A stretch of DNA of 64,000 nucleotides, taken from positions 281,790 to 345,789 of the forward strand of contig NZ_BAGC01000044.1 in the NCBI RefSeq assembly GCF_000308655.1, in the 5' to 3' direction. This DNA comes from Nocardia niigatensis NBRC 100131. Lineage in GTDB: Bacteria; Actinomycetota; Actinomycetes; Mycobacteriales; Mycobacteriaceae. The notes beneath the pieces are model-generated. The model saw nothing but the letters and a program-made list of their open reading frames with translations, was not told the DNA's origin and made no database searches. This document shows, one piece after another, positions 43,059-50,211 of this stretch. Numbering within the stretch: position 1 is the stretch's first letter; each line of letters starts with the position of its first letter. A program made the position numbers and the translations under genes.

Positions 43059-43538
43059 ATGATCCGCCGCGCCACACCCGCCGACATCCCGGCGCTCGTG
43101 CAACTGGTCCACGACCTGGCCCTGTACGAGAAGGCTCCCGACGAGTGCACCCTCACCGAAGCCCAGCTCGGCACCGCCCTGTTCGGCCCGCAGCCCGCGC
43201 TGTACGCCCATGTCGCGGAGAGTGACCAGGGCGTAGTGGGCTGTGCCATCTGGTTCCTGAACTTCTCCACCTGGAAGGGCGTGCACGGGGTCTACCTGGA
43301 GGACCTCTACGTCAAGCCGGAGGTCCGCGGCCGCGGACTGGGCAAGAGCCTGCTCGCGACGCTGGCCCGCGAGGCGGTCGAGCAGGGGTACGCCCGCGTC
43401 GACTGGTCGGTGCTCACCTGGAACGCCCCGAGCATCGACTTCTACGAGTCCATCGGGGCCGAGCATCAGCACGAGTGGACCGGGTACCGCCTGAGCGGTT
43501 CCGCCCTGGCCCGCCTGGCGACGCACGCCGACGACTGA
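43059..43538 (+). CDS. GNAT-family N-acetyltransferase (Rv3216-like)
   Basis: A 159-aa acetyltransferase. The acetyl-CoA loop VRGRGLGKSLL near residue 90 and LEDLYVKPE beta strand are typical; NFSTWKGVHGVYLEDLYV resembles the diamine acetyltransferase-like subgroup, whose substrates are small amines. ATG 43059 has AGGAAAGGGG upstream and starts 14 bp after the phosphatase stop, so the two are probably co-transcribed. The entC-like gene that I recall between them in M. tuberculosis is absent. Confidence 0.88.
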   Translation: MIRRATPADIPALVQLVHDLALYEKAPDECTLTEAQLGTALFGPQPALYAHVAESDQGVVGCAIWFLNFSTWKGVHGVYLEDLYVKPEVRGRGLGKSLLATLAREAVEQGYARVDWSVLTWNAPSIDFYESIGAEHQHEWTGYRLSGSALARLATHADD

Positions 43539-43570
43539 CGTCGCCCGGCTCGATATCCCGACCGAATTCG

Positions 43571-43659
43571 CCGTAGCGGCGCCGGAAAGCGCTCGCTCAC
43601 CCAAGGAGGTGGGCAAGCGTCCGAAAACTCGCCTGGGCGCCGCTCAGCAGCCGCTACGG
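43571..43659 (+). other. Structured intergenic segment with two exclusive pairings
   Basis: CCGTAGCGGC (43571-43580) can pair with GCCGCTACGG (43650-43659), while the overlapping AGCGGCGCC (43575-43583) can pair with GGCGCCGCT (43636-43644). The two stems share bases and cannot form together. A smaller GCTCACC/GGTGGGC stem lies inside. It sits between converging genes, so it may be a bidirectional terminator, a mRNA 3' structure or an unknown small RNA. Confidence 0.5.
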
Positions 43660-43665
43660 AGGCGG

Positions 43666-43705
43666 CTACTCCTCGATGGAGCCGGAGCTACCCCTCGATC
43701 GAGCC
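43666..43705 (-). repeat. 22-bp duplication at the end of the Rv3217c-like gene
   Basis: CTACTCCTCGATGGAGCC (43666-43683) and CTACCCCTCGATCGAGCC (43688-43705) match at 16 of 18 bases. On the minus strand each encodes GSIEx followed by TAG, so the gene end has been duplicated downstream of the true stop. Confidence 0.65.
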
Positions 43706-44125
43706 GTAGCCCGCGGCCATCCACCGGTTCGAGGCCGGCGCGAACAGCGTGCCCAGCGCACCCAGCGCCAACAGGCCCAGCGGTGCGCCGAACTCCGGGC
43801 GGTCCGAGGTGAACATGTAGTACGCGACGCCCAGCAGCAACAGCTGGGTCAGCGTGGCGATGGCCCGCCCCCACCGCTTCCCGCGCATCAGCCCGATGCC
43901 CGCGGCGAGCACCGCACCGCCCAGGATGGCCGCGTACCCGGCGGTGAGATAGCTGTTCTTCGGGCTCTGCGCCGACCCGTTCACGCCGACGATGATCAGC
44001 ACGACCATCGCGACCAGGCCCAGCGCGCCCTCGAGGGCGACCAGCGCCCCCGCGACGCGAACCGTCACCGGCACCACGTCGGTCGCGCCCGCGGGCTTCG
44101 TCTCGCCGTTGTTCTCCTCAGCCAC
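43688..44125 (-). CDS. Four-helix integral membrane protein (Rv3217c-like)
   Basis: A 145-aa membrane protein with four hydrophobic helices (VAGALVALEGALGLVAMVVLII, AGYAAILGGAVLAAGIGLM, AIATLTQLLLLGVAYYMF, LGLLALGALGTLFAP) after a 20-residue polar head. GTG at 44125 lies 6 nt after TAGGCT on the minus strand, predicting a leaderless transcript. Counterpart by position of Rv3217c. Function unknown. Confidence 0.82.
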   Translation of the reverse strand: MAEENNGETKPAGATDVVPVTVRVAGALVALEGALGLVAMVVLIIVGVNGSAQSPKNSYLTAGYAAILGGAVLAAGIGLMRGKRWGRAIATLTQLLLLGVAYYMFTSDRPEFGAPLGLLALGALGTLFAPASNRWMAAGYGSIEG

Positions 44126-44200
44126 CCGCCCAGCCTACGACCGAGCGTCGTTGCCCAGTGCACCCGTCCGGCCGAAATCAGTTCGGAACTGGCACTTCAA

Positions 44201-44279
44201 GGTTCGCGGCCCGTCTCGTTCCGGACTGACGGAGCGCGGGAGCGGAGGAGGGAAGAGCGAGACTTCGGGGCCGCGAACC
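44201..44279 (+). other. Extended hairpin upstream of the lipid kinase gene
   Basis: GGTTCGCGGCC (44201-44211) pairs with GGCCGCGAACC (44269-44279), and GTCTCG (44213-44218) with CGAGAC (44258-44263) after a small bulge. Purine-rich sequence fills the loop. It ends 32 bp before the GTG at 44312, so it would be in the 5' leader; a terminator or attenuator role is possible. Confidence 0.5.
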
Positions 44280-44311
44280 CGCCGGAGCGAAGCGGAGGCA
44301 AAATAGGCACC

Positions 44312-45250
44312 GTGCGGACCCTGCTGATCGTGAACCCGAATGCCACTTCGACCACTCGGTCCACTCGCGATCTACTCGCTCACGCACTGGAAAGCCGCAC
44401 CCAGCTGACCGTTCGCCAGACCGAGCACCGCGGGCACGCCGCCGAACTGGCGCGCTGGGCCGCCGACACCCGGATGGATCTGATCGTGGTGCACGGCGGG
44501 GACGGCACCGTGAACGAGACCGTCAACGGTTTCCTCCCGCTGCCGGGTGAACCGCAGCGGGAGTGGCTGCCGCGGCTCGGCGTCATTCCGGGCGGCTCGG
44601 CGAATGTGTTCGCGCGTTCGCTCGGCATCGAGCCGGATCCGGTGACCGCCACCAATCAGCTCATCGATCTGGTGGCCGATGACGCGGACCGCCGCATCGG
44701 GCTCGGCGTCGCCGACGGTCGCTGGTTCTGCTTCAGCGCCGGCGTCGGACTCGACGCGGATGTGTGCGAGGTCATCGACGCCAAACGTGCGGATGGCAAG
44801 GCCGCCACGCCCGCTCGCTATCTGCGCACCACGGTCCGGCAGTTCTTCCGTGCCAAACGGCATGCCCCGCAAGTTCGTCTGGACATTCCAGGTCACGAAC
44901 CGGTCACAGATGTGCATTACGCATTCGTGACCAATGCCAGCCCCTGGACTTATCTCGACAACACGCCCGTGGTCACCAACCCGGGGACCACTTTCGAATC
45001 GGGTCTCGGGGTGTTTGCCATGCGAACAATGGGCGTTCTGCCCACCTTGATGGTCGCCCGGCAGTTGCTGGCAGCCCAAGGTGATCCCAAGGGCCACAGT
45101 TTGTTTCGCACCGACGACGTTCCCGCGGTGACCGTCACGGCCGCCGAGCCGATCGGGCTGCAAATCGACGGCGACTTCATCGGACGCCGCAACATGGTGA
45201 ATTTCACAGCAGTCCCGGATATCCTCGATGTGGTCGCGCCGAAGCCCTAG
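44312..45250 (+). CDS. Diacylglycerol/sphingosine kinase-like lipid kinase (Rv3218-like)
   Basis: A 312-aa protein of the DAGK-catalytic family that phosphorylates membrane lipid alcohols. LLIVNPNAT at residues 4-12, the nucleotide loop VVHGGDGTVNETVNG near 70-84, IPGGSANVFARSLG near 105, and the C-terminal VTVTAAEPIGLQIDGDFIG near 285 are characteristic. GTG at 44312 gives the conserved RTLLIVNPN start; the upstream frame to 43676 crosses the previous gene and is not coding. Confidence 0.9.
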   Translation: MRTLLIVNPNATSTTRSTRDLLAHALESRTQLTVRQTEHRGHAAELARWAADTRMDLIVVHGGDGTVNETVNGFLPLPGEPQREWLPRLGVIPGGSANVFARSLGIEPDPVTATNQLIDLVADDADRRIGLGVADGRWFCFSAGVGLDADVCEVIDAKRADGKAATPARYLRTTVRQFFRAKRHAPQVRLDIPGHEPVTDVHYAFVTNASPWTYLDNTPVVTNPGTTFESGLGVFAMRTMGVLPTLMVARQLLAAQGDPKGHSLFRTDDVPAVTVTAAEPIGLQIDGDFIGRRNMVNFTAVPDILDVVAPKP

Positions 45251-45397
45251 CTGGTTCGACACACCTGAGAAACATCGCGGTTGCGCTGCGAAAACTGGCT
45301 CAACCGAGTAGAAATGACACGGCGGATCCCCATGTAGGGGTCTTACAGCGTGAGCTTCCCCACGGTGCACCGGGTATCTATTGACATCTACGGTGTT

Positions 45398-45413
45398 CGT
45401 GAAAGCATTCACA
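45398..45413 (+). promoter_or_regulatory. CRP-type site in the whiB1 promoter region
   Basis: CGTGA-AAGCAT-TCACA matches the TGTGA-N6-TCACA consensus at nine of ten conserved bases. It overlaps the spacer and -10 region behind a consensus TTGACA at 45381-45386, 95 bp before the whiB1 ATG. In M. tuberculosis, CRP sites in the whiB1 promoter are established. Confidence 0.75.
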
Positions 45414-45506
45414 AGCAACCGTGCGGAAACATTCGAGTCGCACAAGTGAACGGACCACAAACCTAAGGGGCAGCGCCGTGCGCGCCCTAAGCAAAGGAGC
45501 AGAGGA

Positions 45507-45761
45507 ATGGACTGGCGCCACAAGGCCATCTGTCGCGACGAGGACCCCGAGCTGTTCTTCCCGGTGGGTAACAGTGGTCCGGCGCTCGCCCAGATTGCCG
45601 ATGCCAAGCTGGTCTGCGCTCGCTGCCCCGTCACTGCTGACTGCCTTTCCTGGGCCCTGAAGTCGGGCCAGGATGCCGGCGTGTGGGGTGGTATGAGCGA
45701 AGACGAGCGTCGTGCGCTGAAGCGCCGCAACGCGCGCACGCGTACCCGCACCGTCGTCTGA
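45507..45761 (+). CDS. whiB1: WhiB1, iron-sulphur transcriptional regulator
   Basis: An 84-aa WhiB protein. Cysteines at 9, 37, 40 and 46 (C-x27-C-x2-C-x5-C) hold a [4Fe-4S] cluster that in mycobacteria reacts with nitric oxide and binds the primary sigma factor SigA. GVWGGMSEDER near residue 59 is the family turn, and the C-terminal RRALKRRNARTRTRT is the basic DNA-contacting tail. ATG 45507 has AAAGGAGCAGAGG upstream. The long leader (from about 45415) and CRP site suggest control by cAMP. Essential in M. tuberculosis. Confidence 0.96.
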   Translation: MDWRHKAICRDEDPELFFPVGNSGPALAQIADAKLVCARCPVTADCLSWALKSGQDAGVWGGMSEDERRALKRRNARTRTRTVV

Positions 45762-45819
45762 CCCAGTCGGACGGCAGGCGTTACGGCCGACCCCAGCCTC
45801 GCGGCCGCAACGCAATTCG

Positions 45820-45845
45820 GCCCGGCACCAATACAGGTGCCGGGC
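45820..45845 (+). terminator. whiB1 terminator
   Basis: GCCCGGCACC and GGTGCCGGGC form a perfect 10-bp stem with a 6-base loop, 59 bp after the whiB1 stop, followed by TTCAGTGTGTT. Confidence 0.85.
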
Positions 45846-45892
45846 TTCAGTGTGTTCAGGGCTCCGAACAGATCCGGGCTGTCCGGACAACC

Positions 45893-46011
45893 GATTTCGT
45901 AAGGCCGGGGTAACTCGCCGGGGGCGCCCGGAAGTGAGCGGGCACCCGGCCGCCGGTCCGCGAGGCGAATGGCCGGGCTCCCACTTATCGGCAAAAGGCG
46001 CGGAGAGGCGG
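45893..46011 (+). repeat. Dispersed intergenic repeat, copy A
   Basis: A 119-bp segment that aligns almost without gaps to 55448-55568. Shared blocks in order: GATTTCG, GTAACTCGCCGGGG, GGCACCCG-CCGCCGGTCCGC, TCGGCAAAAG and GAGGCGG, with a 26-base spacer of equal length in both. It lies between the whiB1 terminator and the converging end of pdtaS. The remaining part of this 320-bp gap has a CTTTCAGCGCGCG repeat (near 46056 and 46080) and no gene. Confidence 0.7.
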
Positions 46012-46083
46012 ATAAGCCGCAGCTTTTCAGCGGAGCCCGAACTTATGCGTCCGGCAATATCTTTCAGCGCGCGCAGCGGTCTT

Positions 46084-47598
46084 TCAGCGCGCGGAGCGCC
46101 GGCCGAGCGGAACTCGCAGGACCGCGTCGGTGCCGACATCCGCGCCGGGATGAAGCCCGATCGATCCGCCCAATTCCGCGGTGACGAGTGTGCGGACGAT
46201 TTGCAGGCCCAACCGGTCGGAGGCTTCCAGGCTGAATCCGTCGGGCAGGCCGCGGCCGTCGTCGCTGATGATGACGTCGAGCCAGCGCGCCGAACGCTCG
46301 GAACGGATTGTGACCGTACCGTTCTCGCCGGCGTCGAAGGCGTGCTCGATGGCGTTCTGCACCAGTTCGGTCAGCACCATGACCAGCGGCGTCGCCCGCT
46401 CGGCGGAGAAGACGCCGAGCGATCCGGCGCGGCGCACCTTGATGCGGGCGGTGTGAACGGTCGCCACGTCGGCCATGATCGGCAGCAGGCGGTCCACCAC
46501 CTCGTCCAGATCGACCTCTTCGTCAACCGACATGGACAACATTTCGTGCACCGAGGCGATGGAGGTGACGCGGCGGACCGATTCGGTCAGGGCCAGCCGG
46601 GCCTCCTCGTTCTCGGTGCGGCGAGCCTGCAGTCGCAACAGCGCGGCCACGGTCTGCAGATTGTTCTTCACCCGATGGTGGATCTCGCGGATCGTCGCGT
46701 CCTTGGACAGCAGCGCGCGGTCACGGCGCTTCACCTCGGTGACATCGCGGACCAGCACCGCGGCTCCGGCGAGTTCACCGTGCGGGCGCAGCACCAGGGT
46801 GCGCAGCAGCACGGTCGCCCCGCGCGCCTCGACTTCCATTCGGCGCCCGGCCTTTCCGGCCAGGGCCGCCTGGATGTCGCCGACCACCTCCTGCGCGTCG
46901 AACGGATCGGTGATCAGCGAGCGGGTGGTCAGCGCCAGATCCTGGCCGACCAGATCGTTCTGCAAACCCATCCGGTGGTAGGCCGAGAGGGCATTGGGGC
47001 TGGCGTAGACGACGGTGCCCTCGGTGTCGAGGCGGATGAAACCGTCGCCCGCGCGGGGGCTGGAGTGCGCGCCGGTGCGGTCCTCGAGCGCGGGCCAGGT
47101 GCCGTCGGCGACCATCTGGCACAGGTCGTCCGCGCAGGACATGTAGGCGATCTCGAGGCTGGAGCGCATCTTGCGGCGCTGGGTATCGGTGTCGCGGCCG
47201 AGCACGGCGATGATGTCCTCGCCGACCCGCACCGGGATCGCCTCACGCATGGCGTGCACGGGATGCGGGTGGTAGACACCGGTCAGGGCGGTATCGGTTT
47301 CGAAGCGAGCGATATCGGCGGTATGCAGGGCCTCGAACACCTGCGGATTCGCCTCCGGGGTGGCGAGCGTGCCGACCAGATCCTCGAGGTGCACGGTAGG
47401 CGCGGTGGTGGGGCGGCACTGCGCCACGCACACCACCTCCGCGCCCTCACTGACCGGGCCGGTGCCCACCCACAACAGCAGATCCGCGAACGACAGATCC
47501 GCCAGCAACTGCCAGTCCCCCACCACCCGCTGCAAATGATCGACGGCCGCACCGGGTAGATCGGTATGTTCGGCCAGTAGCTCACTCAATGTCGACAT
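46084..47598 (-). CDS. pdtaS: PdtaS, cytosolic sensor histidine kinase
   Basis: A 504-aa kinase with no membrane helix. Residues 1-150 resemble a GAF domain, residues 170-300 a PAS domain (GFIRLDTEGTVVYASPNALSAYHRMG), then a HisKA_2 box with REIHHRVKNNLQTVAALLRLQAR (phospho-acceptor His) and a HATPase domain (ELVQNAIEHAF; DDGRGLPDGF). It corresponds to M. tuberculosis PdtaS (Rv3220c), partner of PdtaR, an RNA-binding antiterminator. ATG 47598 has GAGGAGCG upstream. Neighbouring order whiB1-pdtaS-biotinyl protein is conserved. Confidence 0.94.
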   Translation of the reverse strand: MSTLSELLAEHTDLPGAAVDHLQRVVGDWQLLADLSFADLLLWVGTGPVSEGAEVVCVAQCRPTTAPTVHLEDLVGTLATPEANPQVFEALHTADIARFETDTALTGVYHPHPVHAMREAIPVRVGEDIIAVLGRDTDTQRRKMRSSLEIAYMSCADDLCQMVADGTWPALEDRTGAHSSPRAGDGFIRLDTEGTVVYASPNALSAYHRMGLQNDLVGQDLALTTRSLITDPFDAQEVVGDIQAALAGKAGRRMEVEARGATVLLRTLVLRPHGELAGAAVLVRDVTEVKRRDRALLSKDATIREIHHRVKNNLQTVAALLRLQARRTENEEARLALTESVRRVTSIASVHEMLSMSVDEEVDLDEVVDRLLPIMADVATVHTARIKVRRAGSLGVFSAERATPLVMVLTELVQNAIEHAFDAGENGTVTIRSERSARWLDVIISDDGRGLPDGFSLEASDRLGLQIVRTLVTAELGGSIGLHPGADVGTDAVLRVPLGRRSAR

Positions 47599-47687
47599 TC
47601 ACCCACGCTCCTCTGTTCCCACGTCGCGTGTATGTTCCCACGCGACACGGGCAAGGTGCGGCAAGAGCAGGCCGAGGGCTCGTTACC

Positions 47688-47903
47688 TCAGGCGATGACG
47701 GCGATCAGGTCACCCGGCTGCAGCACATCGCCGGGCTTGACGTTGATCGAGGCGACCGTGCCTTCGCCCTCGACGATGACCGGGATCTCCATCTTCATCG
47801 ACTCGAGCATGACCACCGGGTCGTCGGCCTTCACCACGTCGCCGACGGAGACCAGGATCTCCTGCACGGTCGACACCATCTCGGCCAGCACTTCCTCAGC
47901 CAT
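47688..47903 (-). CDS. Biotinylated carrier protein (TB7.3-like)
   Basis: A 71-aa biotinyl domain protein. ESMKME at residues 35-40 carries the biotin-accepting Lys37, and the surrounding beta pattern (VQEILVSVGDVVKADDPVV..VEGEGTVASINVKPGDVLQPGDLIAVI) spans the whole fold. It is a stand-alone carrier, like Rv3221c/TB7.3. ATG 47903 has GAGAGGTG upstream. The partner carboxylase is not in this window. Confidence 0.92.
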   Translation of the reverse strand: MAEEVLAEMVSTVQEILVSVGDVVKADDPVVMLESMKMEIPVIVEGEGTVASINVKPGDVLQPGDLIAVIA

Positions 47904-47994
47904 GAACACCTCTCGCTCTCGAGTGACCTGTAGCCCCTGAAGGTACAGCCAACCACACGTGAAAGAATGGCGGCCGACTGAAGGGAGATTACCT

Positions 47995-48069
47995 ATGGGT
48001 AAGCGTGGACGTAAGAAGCGTGGCCGCAAGAAGAGTGCCGCCAACCACGGCAAGCGGCCGAACGCCTGA
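47995..48069 (+). CDS. Ribosomal protein bL37 (24 aa)
   Basis: A tiny basic protein reading MGKRGRKKRGRKKSAANHG plus KRPNA, then TGA. It matches the 24-residue bL37 described in mycobacterial 50S subunits (I recall a nearly identical KRGRKKR...ANHGKRPN). AAGGGAG lies 7 nt upstream. It is divergent from the biotinyl protein, in the place of the small unannotated gene between Rv3221c and rshA in mycobacteria. It is usually missed because of its size. Confidence 0.9.
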   Translation: MGKRGRKKRGRKKSAANHGKRPNA

Positions 48070-48096
48070 GCTGTAGCGAAAAGCTCGAAAACTGCT

Positions 48097-48132
48097 GAGC
48101 GGCACCACTTCCCGCTGGGAAGGGTGCCGCTC
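48097..48132. terminator. Terminator between bL37 and rshA
   Basis: GAGCGGCACC pairs with GGTGCCGCTC, and inside it CTTCCC pairs with GGGAAG around GCT, giving a long, nearly continuous stem 28 bp after bL37. It can serve the converging rshA transcript too. Confidence 0.85.
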
Positions 48133-48256
48133 GGTTCCGCTTCTGCGGGACTTCAGCGGACGGCCGGATGCCGTCGCCACTGCCGCACCCGTACCGGCGG
48201 CCAAGTGCCGGACCCAGTTTGGACGTACCCGGTGAGTTGACCGGGTAGCCACCGAA

Positions 48257-48544
48257 TCACTTCTCCGGTTCCGTCACGACGCGTGTGTCTACACGTGTGT
48301 AGCTGGTCCGGATCTCCAATGTCAGGCGCTGCCGCAGCGAATCCGGCGCGCGGTCGCCGCCGCACTTGCGGTTCAGCAGCGACTTCAGCTTCTCTTCCAG
48401 GCCGTAGGCCTCGACGCACGGCGAGCAACGGTCGATGTGCTCACGCAACCGTGCCTTCACGGTCTCGTCACACTCGTTGTCCAGGAGCAGCCAGACATCG
48501 GCGAGCACCGCCGAGCAGTCCAGTTCTTCCATCTCGTCGCTCAC
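48257..48544 (-). CDS. rshA: RshA, zinc anti-sigma factor for SigH
   Basis: A 95-aa ZAS-family anti-sigma factor. H36-x3-C40-x2-C43 (HIDRCSPC) is the redox switch: in the reduced zinc form it holds SigH, and disulphide stress releases it. C10 and C25 are further cysteines. ATG 48544 overlaps the sigH stop (ATGA at 48541-48544), so the two are made together. Also known as the mycothiol-system anti-sigma factor family. Confidence 0.95.
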   Translation of the reverse strand: MSDEMEELDCSAVLADVWLLLDNECDETVKARLREHIDRCSPCVEAYGLEEKLKSLLNRKCGGDRAPDSLRQRLTLEIRTSYTRVDTRVVTEPEK

Positions 48545-49413
48545 TGGGTTACCTCCTCGCGCGCCGCGTCGCTGCTCGACCGGTTGAATCCACGTTCCCG
48601 CGCCACGTCGGCGAGCAGGCCCTTGAGCTGCTTGCGCCCGCGGTGCAGCCGGGACATGACGGTACCGATGGGAGTTCCCATGATCTCGGCGATTTCCTTG
48701 TAGGGGAAGCCCTCCACGTCGGCGTAGTACACCGCCATCCGGAACTCCTCCGGAAGCGACTGCAGAGCGGCCTTGATGTCGTCGTCCGGCAGCGCCTCGA
48801 GCGCCTCCATCTCCGCGGAGCGCAGACCCGTGGAGGTGTGCTCGGCGGTGGAGGCCAGCTGCCAGTCGGTGATCTCGTCGGTCGGATACTGCGCGGGCTG
48901 GCGCTGCTTCTTCCGGTACGAGTTGATGTAGGTATTGGTGAGAATGCGGTACAGCCAGGCCCGCAGGTTGGTGCCCTCGCGGAACGAGCGGAAACCCTGA
49001 TACGCCTTGGCGAAGGTCTCCTGCACCAGATCCTCGGCATCGGCCGGGTTGCGGGTCATGCGCAACGCCGCCCCGTAGAGCTGATCCAGCAGCGGGAGCG
49101 CGTCACGCTCGAATCGCGTGGCCAGTTCCGCAGCGGATTCGGTACTCCTGGCACCGGATTCGCTCACCTCGTCATAGTCGACCGCTTGGTCGTCGCCGGC
49201 GTCGATGCCCTCGCTGTCCGCGTCGTCATCACGCTGGCGATCGACCATGTCGTCGTCGCTCGTCACGCTAATCCCTTCGATCGCCGTAGCAATTGAATCT
49301 ACCGCGAACAGGGATTCGGCCAGGAAACCGGCCGGGGCCGCGACGTCTGCCGCTGCCCTGCGGAACTGCGGCGGCCCGGTCCGCACCGGGGGTTCCTCGA
49401 CCAGAACGGTCAC
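48541..49413 (-). CDS. sigH: SigH, ECF sigma factor of the thiol-oxidative stress response
   Basis: A 290-aa sigma factor (long form). Region 2 has LDQLYGAALRMTRNPADAEDLVQETFAKAYQGFRSFREGTNLRAWLYRILTNTYINSYRKKQR; region 4 has ALQSLPEEFRMAVYYADVEGFPYKEIAEIMGTPIGTVMSRLHRGRKQL. GTG 49413 has AAGGAGG 5 nt before it. A second GTG at 49266 (GAAGGG 6 nt upstream) would give a 241-aa form closer to M. tuberculosis SigH. An acidic stretch (SDDDMVDRQRDDDADSEG) lies just after it. The ATG at 49494 lies at the promoter and is not used. Long and short forms recall SigR and SigR' in Streptomyces. The gene has its own SigH-type promoter. Confidence 0.95.
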   Translation of the reverse strand: MTVLVEEPPVRTGPPQFRRAAADVAAPAGFLAESLFAVDSIATAIEGISVTSDDDMVDRQRDDDADSEGIDAGDDQAVDYDEVSESGARSTESAAELATRFERDALPLLDQLYGAALRMTRNPADAEDLVQETFAKAYQGFRSFREGTNLRAWLYRILTNTYINSYRKKQRQPAQYPTDEITDWQLASTAEHTSTGLRSAEMEALEALPDDDIKAALQSLPEEFRMAVYYADVEGFPYKEIAEIMGTPIGTVMSRLHRGRKQLKGLLADVARERGFNRSSSDAAREEVTQ

Positions 49414-49492
49414 CGACTCCTCCTTGGATGATTGGATGCGTGCACCCGGCAACCGTGGGCCCGGCGGCTGCTCCGAAGTGCGTACCGCATGC

Positions 49493-49519
49493 AACAGGTG
49501 TGGCGCTCACCCTGTTCCC
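49493..49519 (-). promoter_or_regulatory. SigH-dependent promoter of sigH
   Basis: On the minus strand GGGAAC (49514-49519) and GTT (49493-49495) are separated by exactly 18 bases, matching the SigH/SigR consensus GGAA(c/t)-N18-20-GTT. Transcription would start near 49485, about 70 nt before GTG 49413. It implies autoregulation. Confidence 0.82.
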
Positions 49520-49561
49520 AGCACCGGAAATCCGGTTGCGGCCGCTGGCTAGGGTGAGCCC

Positions 49562-50056
49562 ATGGCTGCAGCTCCGACCCCCGCGATCAAGGCTCTGGTG
49601 CACGCGAAGGTGGACCACCGGGTGCACTCGTATACCCATGACCCGCGCAGTGATTCGTACGGCGTGGAGGCGGTGGAGGCGCTCGCGGGCGAGCTCGGGG
49701 TTACCGCCGGGCAGATCTTCAAGACGCTCGTGATCGAGCTGAGCTCGGGCGGATTGGCCATCGCGGTGCTGCCGGTGCCCACCACGCTGTCGCTGAAGGC
49801 GGCGGCCGCGGCGCTGGGCGGCGGCAAGGCGGCCATGGCCGACAAGGCCAGGGCGGAGCGGACGACGGGCTATGTGCTGGGCGGGATTTCGCCGCTGGGA
49901 CAGAAGAAGCGGCTGCCGACCGTCGTCGACGAGTCGGCGCTGGAGTGGGACAGGGTGCTGTGCAGCGCGGGTAAGCGGGGGCTGGAGATCGAGCTCGCCC
50001 CGGCGGATCTGGTCCGGCTCACGGGGGCGGTGACCGCGGCGGTCGCGGTGGCCTGA
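49562..50056 (+). CDS. ybaK: YbaK/EbsC-type aminoacyl-tRNA deacylase
   Basis: A 164-aa editing protein that hydrolyses mischarged Cys-tRNA(Pro). The YbaK fold is shown by SYGVEAVEALAGELGVTAGQIFKTLVIE (Lys in IFKTLV is catalytic), KAAAAALGGGKAAMAD and TGYVLGGISPLGQKKRLPTVVDE. ATG 49562 is 6 nt after TAGGGT, so the mRNA should be leaderless. It is divergent from sigH; the -10 lies 30-40 bp from the sigH promoter. Confidence 0.92.
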   Translation: MAAAPTPAIKALVHAKVDHRVHSYTHDPRSDSYGVEAVEALAGELGVTAGQIFKTLVIELSSGGLAIAVLPVPTTLSLKAAAAALGGGKAAMADKARAERTTGYVLGGISPLGQKKRLPTVVDESALEWDRVLCSAGKRGLEIELAPADLVRLTGAVTAAVAVA

Positions 50057-50131
50057 CCTGCCCATTCAGGGCGAATTGTCCGATTCGAACGTGAGTGGAG
50101 ACACAACCTCCGGAAAAAACTTGCCCTGCGA

Positions 50132-50187
50132 CAACTATGTCGGAATACTTGCGCCGTACAACTAGTTGACGCATACAAACAGTTGCC
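50132..50187. promoter_or_regulatory. Putative MarR operator region
   Basis: The perfect palindrome CAACTAGTTG (50159-50168) is flanked by a CAACTA half at 50132-50137 and AGTTGC at 50181-50186. It lies 44 bp before the MarR start and could let the MarR protein repress its own operon. Confidence 0.5.
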
Positions 50188-50211
50188 CCACGCAAGGAGG
50201 TGAGACCGACC

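Noticed and set aside
38425..43077. 1550-codon open frame on the minus strand
   Set aside because: It is antisense to the helicase, PQQ-like protein and phosphatase genes, kept open by high GC codon bias. It has no family motifs, and all three plus-strand genes are well supported.
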